A DNA stretch of 64,000 bases from the NCBI RefSeq assembly GCF_025755255.1, contig NZ_JALIEB010000002.1:349282-413281 (forward strand), in the 5' to 3' direction. Origin of the DNA: Roseobacter sinensis (GTDB lineage Bacteria > Pseudomonadota > Alphaproteobacteria > Rhodobacterales > Rhodobacteraceae). Under the pieces are notes generated by a model. It saw only the letters and a list, made by a program, of their open reading frames with translations, made no database searches and had not been told where the DNA came from. Position numbers and translations under genes: made by a program. Shown here piece by piece: positions 25,725-34,246 of this stretch (positions are counted from its first letter, which is position 1; the number at the start of each line of letters is the position of its first letter).

Positions 25725-27923
25725 ATGGACCTCGTCAACCCCTCCGACAGCCTCGAGCGGCAGAACGAGAAGCTGATGCAGATCGCCGAGGCGCTCATGC
25801 GCAAGGTCGAGCAGAGCCCGGACCAGACCGGGCTCGCCTATGCGCAGTTCGAACGCGCCGCGATGCTGGAAGAACAGGTCCGCCAGCGCACGGTCGACCT
25901 GGAACGCACGCTCGATCTGCTGCACGAATCGAACGCCCGCTTTGCCCTTGCCCGGCAGGAGGCGGAGGACGCCCGCGCCAATCTCGCCGACGCCATTGAA
26001 ACCATCGATGAGGGCTTTGCACTCTTCGACCAGAGCGACCGGCTGGTGCTCTACAACAGCCGCTTCTGCGAGGCGCTGCGCGATGTGCGCGGCCAGCTCA
26101 GCACGGGGCTGGCCTTCGATGACTACATCACCCTGATCAGCACCAGCACCGACCGGGACTGGGCCGCCGACGAAAGCCCCGAAAGCTGGCGCGAAACCAG
26201 GATGGAACTGCACCGCAAGGATCACGTGGTGTTCAACATCCGGCTCACGGGCAACCGCTGGATGCAGGTCAGCGAGCACCGCACCGACACCCGCGGCACC
26301 GTGATCCTGCAGACGGATGTGACCGAGATCATGCGGCTGGAACGGCAGGAGCGCGACAAGCTGGTGCACAAGCAGGCGCTGATGCTGCGCGCCACGCTCG
26401 ACCACATCAAGCAGGGTATCTGCATTTTCGACCACCACCGCCGACTGGTCGGCTGGAACCGGCGGATGGAGGATCTCCTGCGCCGGCGCATCGGGCCGAC
26501 CTTCCGCGGAGGCGACTTCGAGGAGTTGCTGGAGCGGCTGGAGGACCTCTTCACCTATTCCGACCGGATGCAGAAGGCCGATCTCAGCGCGTGGGCGCGC
26601 AAAAGCGCCGGCCGTGACCCGTTGAGCTTCGAGGTGCTGCGCGACGACGATGCCATTTTCGACGTCTTCATGCAGGAGATGCCAGACCGCGGCTTCGTGA
26701 TCAGCTTCACCGACATCACGCGGGAGCGTCAGACCTCCAGCGCCTTGCGCGAACTCAACGAGACGCTGGAAAAGCGGGTCTCCGAACGCACGATCGAGCT
26801 CGGCAAGGCGCTGGAAGCGGCCAAGCGGGCGAATGCCTCCAAGACACGTTTCGTCGCCGCTGCCTCGCATGATTTGCTGCAACCGATGTCGGCAGCCAAG
26901 CTCTACACCTCCGTGCTCGAAGACCGGGTGAGCGGCGACCCCGACCGCGAGCTGGTGCGCAAGACCACCTCGGCGCTTGAAAGTGCCGAAGCGATCATCA
27001 CCGCACTGCTCGACATCTCCAAGCTGGATCTCGGGCTCGCGACCTATGATGTCACGTCGGTGGATCTCAACCGGGTCTTCACGACGCTCTACAACGAGTT
27101 CGCACCGCTGGCATCGGCCCGCGGGCTCGACCTGCGCTTTGTGCCGACCTCGGCGAAGGTGCGCAGCGACCAATCCTACCTCTACCGTATTCTGCAGAAT
27201 ATCGTGAGCAATGCGATCCGCTACACGACCGGGCGCAAGATCCTCGTGGGCGTCCGGCAGATGGCAGGGTCCGTGCGGATCGACATTTGCGACCAGGGCC
27301 CCGGTATCTCCGCCGAAGACCAGAGCGTGATTTTCCAGGAGTTCCGGCAGCTCAAGAAGGCGCGCGGCGATCAGGTCGGCCTCGGCCTCGGCCTCGCCAT
27401 TGTCGACCGCGCCTGCAAGATGCTCGATCACGAACTGACGCTGTGGTCCGAGTTGGGGCGCGGCAGCTGCTTCTCCGTGGGGCTGAGGGCGTCCCGTGGC
27501 GTCGCCGCAGGACAGACCCCTGCGCCGTCACCCGCCGCGAGCCAGTCGACACAGGGGCGTCTGATCGGGTTGGTGGAAAATGATGCCGCTCTGCGCAACT
27601 CGATCTCGCTTACCATCGAGGCGCTCGGATCGGATGTGCTGCAAAGCCCCAGCGCCGAGGAGGCATTGGAGCTTTACGAAGAGCTTGGGGTGGTGCCGGA
27701 TTGCTTCGTCCTCGACTATCAGTTGGGCGACGGCCTGCGCGGGACCGATCTGGTCCTGCATCTGCGCCAACGTTACGGCGATCTGCCGATCACGATCATC
27801 TCCGCTGACCGCTCGCGAGAGCTGGCCGAGCGCTGTGCCGTGCTGAATGTCGGGCTCGCGCACAAGCCGCTCTCCCGCGCTGTATTGGCCGATTTTCTGA
27901 CGTCCGTGCCGCGCGCCACCTGA
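25725..27923 (+). CDS. Hybrid sensor histidine kinase (PAS, HisKA, HATPase, receiver)
   Basis: 732 aa, soluble. The order is an N-terminal coiled coil (~30-90), two PAS-like domains (AIETIDEGFALFDQSDRLVL near 90; LDHIKQGICIFDHHRRLVGW near 225), a second coiled coil, HisKA with phosphoacceptor His in ASHDLLQPMSAAKL near 380, HATPase boxes (RILQNIVSNAIRYT, DQGPGIS, GLGLGLAIVDRACK), then a C-terminal receiver with Asp in DCFVLDYQLGDG near 664. The SHDLLQP box is that of the NahK/ErcS' class linked to alcohol oxidation and NO signalling in pseudomonads. The likely input is the FIST protein and the likely output the LuxR-type regulator upstream. Confidence 0.88.
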   Translation: MDLVNPSDSLERQNEKLMQIAEALMRKVEQSPDQTGLAYAQFERAAMLEEQVRQRTVDLERTLDLLHESNARFALARQEAEDARANLADAIETIDEGFALFDQSDRLVLYNSRFCEALRDVRGQLSTGLAFDDYITLISTSTDRDWAADESPESWRETRMELHRKDHVVFNIRLTGNRWMQVSEHRTDTRGTVILQTDVTEIMRLERQERDKLVHKQALMLRATLDHIKQGICIFDHHRRLVGWNRRMEDLLRRRIGPTFRGGDFEELLERLEDLFTYSDRMQKADLSAWARKSAGRDPLSFEVLRDDDAIFDVFMQEMPDRGFVISFTDITRERQTSSALRELNETLEKRVSERTIELGKALEAAKRANASKTRFVAAASHDLLQPMSAAKLYTSVLEDRVSGDPDRELVRKTTSALESAEAIITALLDISKLDLGLATYDVTSVDLNRVFTTLYNEFAPLASARGLDLRFVPTSAKVRSDQSYLYRILQNIVSNAIRYTTGRKILVGVRQMAGSVRIDICDQGPGISAEDQSVIFQEFRQLKKARGDQVGLGLGLAIVDRACKMLDHELTLWSELGRGSCFSVGLRASRGVAAGQTPAPSPAASQSTQGRLIGLVENDAALRNSISLTIEALGSDVLQSPSAEEALELYEELGVVPDCFVLDYQLGDGLRGTDLVLHLRQRYGDLPITIISADRSRELAERCAVLNVGLAHKPLSRAVLADFLTSVPRAT

Positions 27924-28149
27924 CTGGCTCCCCTAGCGGACCGGAGGGAGTGGCGTTCCGTGAATCCAAGAGGATCCTACGGAAGGCCAGAGGCCGGCCC
28001 CCGACCCTGGGTGGGGAAGAAGCCCCCTCCCGCAGGGAGGCTCGGGGGCTGGCCGGCGGTGCCGGACCGGCGCAAGGTTTGATGCTGTGATCGGATTTCC
28101 GGGCCGCTGCTCTCGCGGAGAAGTGAACGGAGGCACCCGAGTCGGCAAT
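27924..28149. terminator. Convergent region with GC-rich hairpin
   Basis: Between the kinase and the convergent pqqE. GGCCGGCCCCCGA (27993-28005) can pair with TCGGGGGCTGGCC (28042-28054), with a smaller GGGGAAGAAGCCCC hairpin inside. There is no T run, so termination would be of the GC-hairpin type. Confidence 0.5.
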
Positions 28150-29235
28150 CTATCGTCGATAGACGTACTCAGGCGCCTCAACGCCTTGGCGGTCTTCCGC
28201 GAGCAGCGCATCGAGGGTCGCCCGCCCAGGCGATTTGCGACACACCGGGTCGGGGGCTGTTGCATCACCCAGGATCGCCATCGCCTGACAGCGGCAACCG
28301 CCGAAGTCGATATCCCGCCGCTCGCACCCCTGACAGAGTTCCGGCATCCAGTCGGTGCCGCGAAAGGCGTTGAAGGCCGGACCGTCGTACCAGATATCGC
28401 GGAGAGGCCGCGCCTGCACCTGGTCGAACTCCAGCCCCGGGATGATCGCCGCGGCGTGGCACGGCAACACCGTGCCATCGGGCGAGACGTTCAGCCCGGT
28501 GGACCCCCAGCCGTTCATACAGGCTTTGGGATAATCCGAATAGTAGTCCGGCGGCACGAAGTCGATCACCAGCTGCCCGCGCAGCCGCTCCACGGCCTCC
28601 GCCACCGTTCGCTTGGCCTCAACCACCTGCTCGGCGCGCGGCTGCAGGGCGGCGCGGTTGGTCAACGCCCAGCCCTGGAACTGCACACAGGCGATCTCGA
28701 TCCGCCGCGCGTTGAGCCGCAGCGCCATCTCGATGGTCGCGGGCAGATCATCGAGGTTTTCCCGGTGCATCACCGCGTTCAGCGTCAGGGGAAAGCCGAT
28801 CTGATCGATCAGCTCGGCCACATGCATCTTGCGCTTGAACCCGCCGGTGTAGCCACCGATCCGGTCCGCCATCTCGGCGGTGATACCTTGCAGCGACAGC
28901 TGAACATGGTCGAGCCCGGCGTCATCCAGCGCCCGCAACCGCCGCTCATTGAGACCGATGCCAGAGGTGATGAGGTTGGTGTAAAGCCCCGCCTCCCGCG
29001 CCGCGATCACCAGCTCCACAAGGTCCGAGCGGGACGCCGGTTCGCCCCCCGAGAGATGCAACTGCAGCACGCCGAGATCAGCCGCCTGCCGGAACACATC
29101 CGCCCAGGTCTCGGTCGAGAGCTCCGTCTCCTTTGCCGCCAACTCCGTGGGGTTCGAGCAGTAGGGACAGGCGAGCGGACAGCGGTGCGTGAGCTCGGCC
29201 AGCATCGCCATGGGAGGGTTAGGCGCTGCGCACAT
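28150..29235 (-). CDS. pqqE: PqqA peptide cyclase, radical SAM
   Basis: 361 aa. The radical SAM motif CPLACPYC (C-x3-C-x2-C) is near residue 20, and the C-terminal SPASM cluster cysteines appear in NGWGSTGLNVSPDGTVLPCH and LCQGCERRDIDFGGCRCQA. PqqE forms the Glu-Tyr carbon-carbon bond in PqqA. The start overlaps the end of pqqD by 17 bases. Last gene of the pqqABCDE operon. Confidence 0.95.
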   Translation of the reverse strand: MCAAPNPPMAMLAELTHRCPLACPYCSNPTELAAKETELSTETWADVFRQAADLGVLQLHLSGGEPASRSDLVELVIAAREAGLYTNLITSGIGLNERRLRALDDAGLDHVQLSLQGITAEMADRIGGYTGGFKRKMHVAELIDQIGFPLTLNAVMHRENLDDLPATIEMALRLNARRIEIACVQFQGWALTNRAALQPRAEQVVEAKRTVAEAVERLRGQLVIDFVPPDYYSDYPKACMNGWGSTGLNVSPDGTVLPCHAAAIIPGLEFDQVQARPLRDIWYDGPAFNAFRGTDWMPELCQGCERRDIDFGGCRCQAMAILGDATAPDPVCRKSPGRATLDALLAEDRQGVEAPEYVYRR

Positions 29236-29500
29236 GCACGAACCCCCTCTCCCGCAGATCCTGCAAATAGGCGATCACATCGGGCTCGATTACCTCGCGC
29301 TCCGCCTCATAGGTCTGCGCCAGATCGTCGGAAATCTGCGCGATCGAGGCCTCGCCGTCCGTCCGCTGCAAAATCGCGAGACCGATCTGGTCGAGCATCA
29401 GCACCCGCTCCGGCCCCAGCAGCACATCCACCTTCCGCACGGTGTCGAAGTGGCAGCGCACGCCGCGCGGCAACAGGGGGACATCCTCGGCCTGCATCAC
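29219..29500 (-). CDS. pqqD: PQQ biosynthesis peptide chaperone PqqD
   Basis: 93 aa, the normal size. It carries family text such as PLLPRGVRCHFDTVRKVDVL and LLGPERVLMLDQIGLAIL. PqqD binds the PqqA peptide and presents it to PqqE. The ATG overlaps the pqqC stop (ATGA); a second in-frame ATG follows immediately. Confidence 0.93.
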   Translation of the reverse strand: MMQAEDVPLLPRGVRCHFDTVRKVDVLLGPERVLMLDQIGLAILQRTDGEASIAQISDDLAQTYEAEREVIEPDVIAYLQDLRERGFVHVRSA

Positions 29501-30240
29501 AGCAGACCTTCGCCGGGCTGCCAGCCGCCGGGCGGAATGCGCCCGGGCTCCACATAGGCGGAGTAGAGCGCATCAAGCTGCGCCCAGAGAACCTCTGTCT
29601 TGAAGGTCAGCGCGCGGGCTGCCGCATCCTGATCCGCCTGCGTCACCGCATGATCGAGCACCCACTTGAGCCCGAAGGCCACGTCCTTCGGCGCTTCCTT
29701 CAGCCGGTTCTGGAAATAAGACATCGTTTCGGCATTGGCGAAGTCGTAATGCTCGAACAGCCCCGCGATGCGCTCCGAATGGATCTTCGGCGCAAAGAGC
29801 TCCGTGAGCGAGGAGGCCACCGCCGGCAACAGCGGCTCGTCGCGCACAAAGCGCACGTAGGCATCCACCGCAAAGCGCGTCGCTGGCAGAATACCCACCT
29901 CCGAGGCCACATAGTCCGGGTCCAGCCCCACGCCTTCCGCCAGCTTCAGCCAGCGCGCGATGCCCCCGGTCCCGGGCTCCGTGCCATCATGATCCTCGAT
30001 CCGGCTGCGCCAGATGCGCCGCAGGTTCGGGTCCGTGACCCGCGACATGAAGGCCGCGTCCTTCATCGGGATGCGCGTCTGGTAGTAGTACCGGTTGATC
30101 ACCCAGGCCCGCACCTGATCGGGGGTGCAGCCGCCCGAATGCAGCAGCTGATGGAACGGATGCTTGTCGTGATAGCGCGCATCTCCGATCTGGCGCAGGC
30201 GCGCCTCGAAGGTTTCTCGGCTCGGGGCATGTATAGTCAT
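29497..30240 (-). CDS. pqqC: Pyrroloquinoline-quinone synthase PqqC
   Basis: 247 aa. The helical haem-oxygenase-like fold of PqqC is recognisable from RYHDKHPFHQLLHSGGCTPD, NRYYYQTRIPMKDAAFMSR and RIEDHDGTEPGTGGIARWL. It performs the last ring closure and eight-electron oxidation to PQQ. It overlaps both neighbours by four bases. Confidence 0.95.
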   Translation of the reverse strand: MTIHAPSRETFEARLRQIGDARYHDKHPFHQLLHSGGCTPDQVRAWVINRYYYQTRIPMKDAAFMSRVTDPNLRRIWRSRIEDHDGTEPGTGGIARWLKLAEGVGLDPDYVASEVGILPATRFAVDAYVRFVRDEPLLPAVASSLTELFAPKIHSERIAGLFEHYDFANAETMSYFQNRLKEAPKDVAFGLKWVLDHAVTQADQDAAARALTFKTEVLWAQLDALYSAYVEPGRIPPGGWQPGEGLL

Positions 30241-31124
30241 AACATGATCTCCATCCCGTCGTAGGCAATCTCCCAGCCGCGTGCTTCAACCTCGGCGCGC
30301 TCGGGGCTCTCGGGCTGCAGGATCGGGTTGGTGTTGTTAATATGGATATAGACCTTGCGCCCCTCAACACCCGCCAACCGCTTTAGACTGCCCTCGGCAC
30401 CGTTCAACGGCAGATGCCCCATCCGCGCGCCCGTCTTCTCCCCGGTGCCGGTCTGCTGCATGTCGTCATTGTTCCACACCGTCCCGTCGAAGAGCAGCAA
30501 ATCAGCGCCCTCCAACCGCTCCAGCAGCCAGTCCGGCACCTTCGCGCAGCCGGGGATATAGATCGCCCGCGCCGCCTCCGTTTCAAGGATCAGACCCACC
30601 GTCTGCTCGCCCGCCTCTTCGAGGTTCAGCGTGTCCCCTTCGAGAAACAGCGCGACCTTCCCCGGCACCGAAAACGCCGTAGTCCTGAGGCCCGGCGCCG
30701 CCTCGAAGGGCGCTTCCAGCTCGATCCGGTGCCGCGCGACCAGCTCCGCATCCAGCACGTTGAAGACCGAGTTGCTCTCGAGGATCTCCAGCCCCGAGGC
30801 CGTCGCATAGGTGGTGAACGGCGTCTTCTCGCGCAGTGTCAGCAGGCCCGCGATATGGTCGATGTCGCCATTGGTCAGAACCACCGAGGCAATCGGCGTG
30901 CCCCGCAGCGCGCCGGGGTGCATCTGTCGGACCCGCTGAACCTGCGCACGGATATCGGGCGAGGCATTAAGTACCGCCCAGTCCGACCCATTCGCCGAAA
31001 CAGCAACGGACGACTGCGTCATCGACGCAATCGTCCCGTCACGTGCATCCTTGCAATTCCGGCAACCGCAGTTCCATTGGGGCAGGCCCCCACCGGCGCC
31101 GGCCCCGAGAACAATCAGGTGCAT
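30237..31124 (-). CDS. pqqB: PQQ biosynthesis protein PqqB
   Basis: 295 aa. A metallo-beta-lactamase-like fold with the PqqB-specific zinc site CGCRNC near residue 19 and the TNGDIDHIAGL motif. PqqB hydroxylates the crosslinked PqqA-derived dipeptide. It starts 15 bases after pqqA. Confidence 0.95.
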   Translation of the reverse strand: MHLIVLGAGAGGGLPQWNCGCRNCKDARDGTIASMTQSSVAVSANGSDWAVLNASPDIRAQVQRVRQMHPGALRGTPIASVVLTNGDIDHIAGLLTLREKTPFTTYATASGLEILESNSVFNVLDAELVARHRIELEAPFEAAPGLRTTAFSVPGKVALFLEGDTLNLEEAGEQTVGLILETEAARAIYIPGCAKVPDWLLERLEGADLLLFDGTVWNNDDMQQTGTGEKTGARMGHLPLNGAEGSLKRLAGVEGRKVYIHINNTNPILQPESPERAEVEARGWEIAYDGMEIML

Positions 31125-31139
31125 GAAATGGCTGTGCCT

Positions 31140-31247
31140 CTAGATAACGTCGCGCTCGCCGCCGCGCTCGTCGTCCTCACCGGGACCGTACATGTTGATT
31201 TCCATGCCGCATTTGATCTCGCGGGCGACGGGTTTGCTCCAAGCCAT
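31140..31247 (-). CDS. pqqA: PqqA precursor peptide
   Basis: A 35-residue peptide starting MAWSKPVAREIKCGMEINMY. Glu16 and Tyr20 (E-I-N-M-Y) are the pair that PqqE links and that becomes PQQ; the tail is very acidic (GEDDERGGERDVI). GAGGAG stands seven bases before the ATG. It is the first gene of the pqq operon, so the promoter must lie in 31248-31400. Confidence 0.95.
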   Translation of the reverse strand: MAWSKPVAREIKCGMEINMYGPGEDDERGGERDVI

Positions 31248-31400
31248 AGGTGGACTCCTCCTCTGTGTACCTCGCTGATGTTAGCGGTGCGGAAGCCAGG
31301 CGCAAATCATACTTTAGGTGTAGTGGCCCGCGAGCGTCCTGTCGGATTTGCATTGGCCCGCGCGTCCTCGCATCATCATCACCAGCACGGAGGTCTCCAG
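31248..31400. promoter_or_regulatory. Divergent promoter region, pqqA / DGPF gene
   Basis: About 150 bases between the pqq operon (minus) and the YCII/DGPF gene (plus). Both flanks carry good ribosome binding sites (GGAG for pqqA, GGAGG 31389-31393 for the plus gene). No specific operator was recognised. Confidence 0.45.
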
Positions 31401-31775
31401 ATGATGTATGCGATCACCATTTACGGCGAGGCGGGGCTGTTCGAGCAACTGCCCCAGTCCCGGCAGGACGAGGTCATGGCCGGTCACCGAAGCCTGCAGG
31501 AGCGGCTGGGCGCGCGGGGCGACTACATCAGCGTCAAGCTGATGCCGCCCTCCACGGCCGTGACGATCTCGCCCGCCTCGGCACCCGACGCCACGCCGCT
31601 CATCGTCGATGGCCCCTTTGCCGAAACCAAGGAGAGCTTCCTGGGCTTTTACGCGGCCGAGTTCCGCGACCTCGACGAGGCGCTGGACTACGCCCGCATG
31701 ATCTCGTCGCCTATCGCCCGGCTGGAGGTGCGCCCCATCTCCTGGGCCGGTGGGGTGATCTCGACAGAGGGATGA
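31401..31775 (+). CDS. YCII/DGPF-domain protein
   Basis: 124 aa. The family hallmark DGPF is present (PLIVDGPFAETKESFLGFYA), with a dimeric ferredoxin-like fold (MYAITIYGEAGLFEQLP). Genes of this family regularly precede an ECF42 sigma factor, as here, with an ATGA overlap. The function is unknown; a stress role is suspected. Two adjacent ATGs are possible starts; GGAGG favours 31401. Confidence 0.85.
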   Translation: MMYAITIYGEAGLFEQLPQSRQDEVMAGHRSLQERLGARGDYISVKLMPPSTAVTISPASAPDATPLIVDGPFAETKESFLGFYAAEFRDLDEALDYARMISSPIARLEVRPISWAGGVISTEG

Positions 31776-33007
31776 GCGCCCCGTCCGACTGGCTGGCGGC
31801 AAGCTTCGCGCAGCAGCGACCCCGCGCCATGGCGGCCCTCACGCGCTACTTCGGGTCGGTTGAGGTGGCGGAGGAGGCCTTTGCCGAGGCCTGCCTGAAG
31901 GCGCTGACACACTGGCCCGCGCGCGGCAAGCCGCACGATCCGCTCGCCTGGCTGCTTACCACCGCCCGGCGCAGCGGGCTAGACGTGCTGCGCAAGCAGC
32001 AGCGCCGGTCCCGCATCCTCGCCGAGAACCAGACCGTGATGGAAGAGACCGCCGCTCCTCTGCCCGACCCCGACGCGCTGCGGGACGATGTGCTGCGGCT
32101 GCTCTTCATCTGCTGCCACCCTGCGCTGGAGCGGCGCGACCAGATCGCACTGGCCCTGCGCGTCGTCGCCGGCCTCTCGGTCGCCGAGATCGCCCGCGGT
32201 TTCCTGGTTAAAGCCAAGACGATGGAACAGCGGATCACCCGCGCCAAGAAACGTATCGCGGACAACCCCGTCCCGTTCGAGACCCCCAGCCCGCAGGAGC
32301 GCGGGCGGCGCTTGGCCGAGGTTTCGGTTATGGTCTATCTGATGTTCAATGACGGTTGGTCGGCGTCCGAGACGGAGACCCAGATGCGCCCGCGGCTCTG
32401 CGAGGAGGCGATCCGCATCGCGCGGCTTCTGGCAGAGCTCTTCCCCGGTATGGGCGAGCAGATGGCCTTGCTGGCCCTCCTGCTCTTCCAGCACGCCCGC
32501 CGTCACGCACGCGTCGATGACAAGGGCCAGCCCATTGCCTTCGAAGACCAGGCCCGCAGCCTCTGGTCGCGCGCGGAGATGAATGAAGCGCAGGCCTTCT
32601 TCGACAAGGCCCGGCGCATCGGGCACCAGGGGCCGTATCTTATCCAGGCCGCTATCGCCGCCGAACACGCCCGCGCGCCCTCGTCTGACGCCACCGACTG
32701 GCCCCTGATCGAGGCGCATTACGCCGCCCTTCACGCGCTGCAACCCTCGCCGGTCGTGCGCCTCAACCTCATTGCCGTACAGGCCCGCACCAAGGGTCCC
32801 GCGCATGCACTCGCCGAAATGCAGACGCTTGCGCCCGAGCTCGATGGCTACCGCTGGTTCCACACCATGCGGGCCGCGTTTCTGGAAGACACCGGTCACC
32901 CGGAGACCGCGCTGGCTGCCTACAGGCGCGCCCGCGCCCTTGGGCCCACCGCGCCCGAACGCCGCCTGCTCGATGAAAAAATCGCCGCGTTGAAGAAAAA
33001 TCTCTGA
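31772..33007 (+). CDS. ECF42-type RNA polymerase sigma factor
   Basis: 411 aa. The sigma-2 region (ALTRYFGSVEVAEEAFAEAC, PLAWLLTTARRSGLDVLRK) and sigma-4 region (QIALALRVVAGLSVAEIARG, KTMEQRITRAKKRI) are followed by a ~220-residue TPR-like extension (ARLLAELFPGMGEQMALLAL to DEKIAALKKNL). This long extension and the DGPF partner define the ECF42 group, which lacks an anti-sigma factor. No anti-sigma gene is seen here. Confidence 0.88.
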   Translation: MSAPSDWLAASFAQQRPRAMAALTRYFGSVEVAEEAFAEACLKALTHWPARGKPHDPLAWLLTTARRSGLDVLRKQQRRSRILAENQTVMEETAAPLPDPDALRDDVLRLLFICCHPALERRDQIALALRVVAGLSVAEIARGFLVKAKTMEQRITRAKKRIADNPVPFETPSPQERGRRLAEVSVMVYLMFNDGWSASETETQMRPRLCEEAIRIARLLAELFPGMGEQMALLALLLFQHARRHARVDDKGQPIAFEDQARSLWSRAEMNEAQAFFDKARRIGHQGPYLIQAAIAAEHARAPSSDATDWPLIEAHYAALHALQPSPVVRLNLIAVQARTKGPAHALAEMQTLAPELDGYRWFHTMRAAFLEDTGHPETALAAYRRARALGPTAPERRLLDEKIAALKKNL

Positions 33008-33086
33008 TGGCTGTCGGATCGCAGCCATCGCAGGCGTCCTTGGGCTGTCCTTACGCATGAGGACGCGCACAACAAGGAGCAAACCC

Positions 33087-33473
33087 ATGAGCCTTCTCGA
33101 AATGACAACAATCGGCAACGCGGGCTGGATCGGCCACGCAGGCCCCGACCAGACCGCCGCCAAGGCCTTTTACGCCGAGGTGCTCGGCTGGACGATCAAC
33201 GACATGCCGATGCAGGACGGCTCCAGCTACTCCGCCGCCGCCGTGGGTGAGACGGCCATCGGCGGCTTCTCCCCGATGCCGGAGGAGCGCGGCAGCTGGA
33301 CCATCTACTTTACCGTCGCTGATGTGGACGCCAGCGTGGCAACTGCGGAAGCCATGGGTGCCAGCGTGGTCACAGCGCCGATGGACATGCCGGGCGTGGG
33401 ACGGATGGCGAGCCTGACCGATCCGCAGGGTGCACGCTTTGCACTGATCACCTATGAAAGCATGGCAGGCTGA
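33087..33473 (+). CDS. VOC/glyoxalase-fold protein
   Basis: 128 aa. A single vicinal-oxygen-chelate domain (GPDQTAAKAFYAEVLGWTIN, WTIYFTVADVDASVATAEAM, LTDPQGARFALI). The substrate is unknown. AAGGAG precedes ATG 33087. It follows the ECF42 gene by 79 bases and may be one of its targets or an operon partner. Confidence 0.8.
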   Translation: MSLLEMTTIGNAGWIGHAGPDQTAAKAFYAEVLGWTINDMPMQDGSSYSAAAVGETAIGGFSPMPEERGSWTIYFTVADVDASVATAEAMGASVVTAPMDMPGVGRMASLTDPQGARFALITYESMAG

Positions 33474-33489
33474 GCCCAGGGAGACGTCA

Positions 33490-33891
33490 ATGATGGAACA
33501 TGCACCGACCTATACGCTGGTCTTTATCGCCCTGCTCGCGCTGATGAGCCTGCCCATGGCCATTGCGGTGGGTCTGCGCCGGGCGAAGACGGGCATCATG
33601 ATGCTCGCGGGCGACGACGAGGACCTGCTGCGGCGCATCCGCGCGCATGGCAACTTCATCGAATACGTCCCCTTGGCCCTTCTGGCACTGGCGGGCGCCG
33701 AGATGGCAGGCGCAGCACCCTGGCTGTTGATCACCTGCGGCCTTGTGCTGATGGCCGCGCGGCTCATTCACTACATCGGGTTTCGCCACAATCCGAACGG
33801 CCCCGCGCGCCTCATCGGGACCTTAATGACCACACTCACGATCCTCGCCCTCTCGGTGGCGATCCTGCTGCGCATGGCGGGGCTGGTCTAA
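33490..33891 (+). CDS. MAPEG-family membrane protein
   Basis: 133 aa with four hydrophobic helices. The MAPEG signature is visible around RRIRAHGNFIEYVPLALLAL and ARLIHYIGFRHNPNGPAR. Members are glutathione-linked or leukotriene-type membrane enzymes; the bacterial roles are poorly known. AGGGAG precedes the ATG; an adjacent ATG at 33493 is an alternative. It overlaps the TfoX-like gene by one base (TAATG). Confidence 0.82.
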   Translation: MMEHAPTYTLVFIALLALMSLPMAIAVGLRRAKTGIMMLAGDDEDLLRRIRAHGNFIEYVPLALLALAGAEMAGAAPWLLITCGLVLMAARLIHYIGFRHNPNGPARLIGTLMTTLTILALSVAILLRMAGLV

Positions 33892-34235
33892 TGCCGCAGG
33901 ACGCGGCCCTGGCCGACCGCATGCGCCGCGCTCTGGCAGGGCATGCAGGGATCACCGAAAAGCGCATGATGGGCGGCACCATCTTCCTGTTGAACGGCCA
34001 CATGCTCAGCGGCGCACGGCGGGAAAACGAAGGCGCGCGCCGCTTCATGTTTCGCATCGGCAAGGCGCAGGCGGCAGAGGCGCTGCGCGACCCAATCGTC
34101 CGGCCGCTCATGCAGGGCACGCGCAAGATGGGCGGATACATCCTCGTGGACAATGACGACTGCCCCGATCCCGTCTTGCAACACTGGCTGCGCCGCGCCC
34201 TACAGTTCGTGGCCGCATTGCCGCCGAAATCCTGA
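33891..34235 (+). CDS. TfoX N-terminal domain protein
   Basis: 114 aa. A stand-alone TfoX-N domain (LADRMRRALAGHAGITEKRM, MGGTIFLLNGHMLSG, RPLMQGTRKMGGYILVDND). The C-terminal domain of true TfoX competence regulators is absent, so a competence role should not be assumed. Translationally coupled to the MAPEG gene. Confidence 0.8.
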   Translation: MPQDAALADRMRRALAGHAGITEKRMMGGTIFLLNGHMLSGARRENEGARRFMFRIGKAQAAEALRDPIVRPLMQGTRKMGGYILVDNDDCPDPVLQHWLRRALQFVAALPPKS

Positions 34236-34246
34236 AAGGCGAGCAT

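Noticed and set aside
24483-27431. 982-codon open frame on the minus strand opposite the FIST and kinase genes
   Set aside because: It mirrors codon bias of the real plus-strand genes; the translation is Arg/His/Ala-rich without domains and has no ribosome binding site.
27933-28478. 181-codon minus-strand frame overlapping the end of pqqE
   Set aside because: It overlaps pqqE in a different frame; its Arg-rich text and lack of a ribosome binding site mark it as noise.
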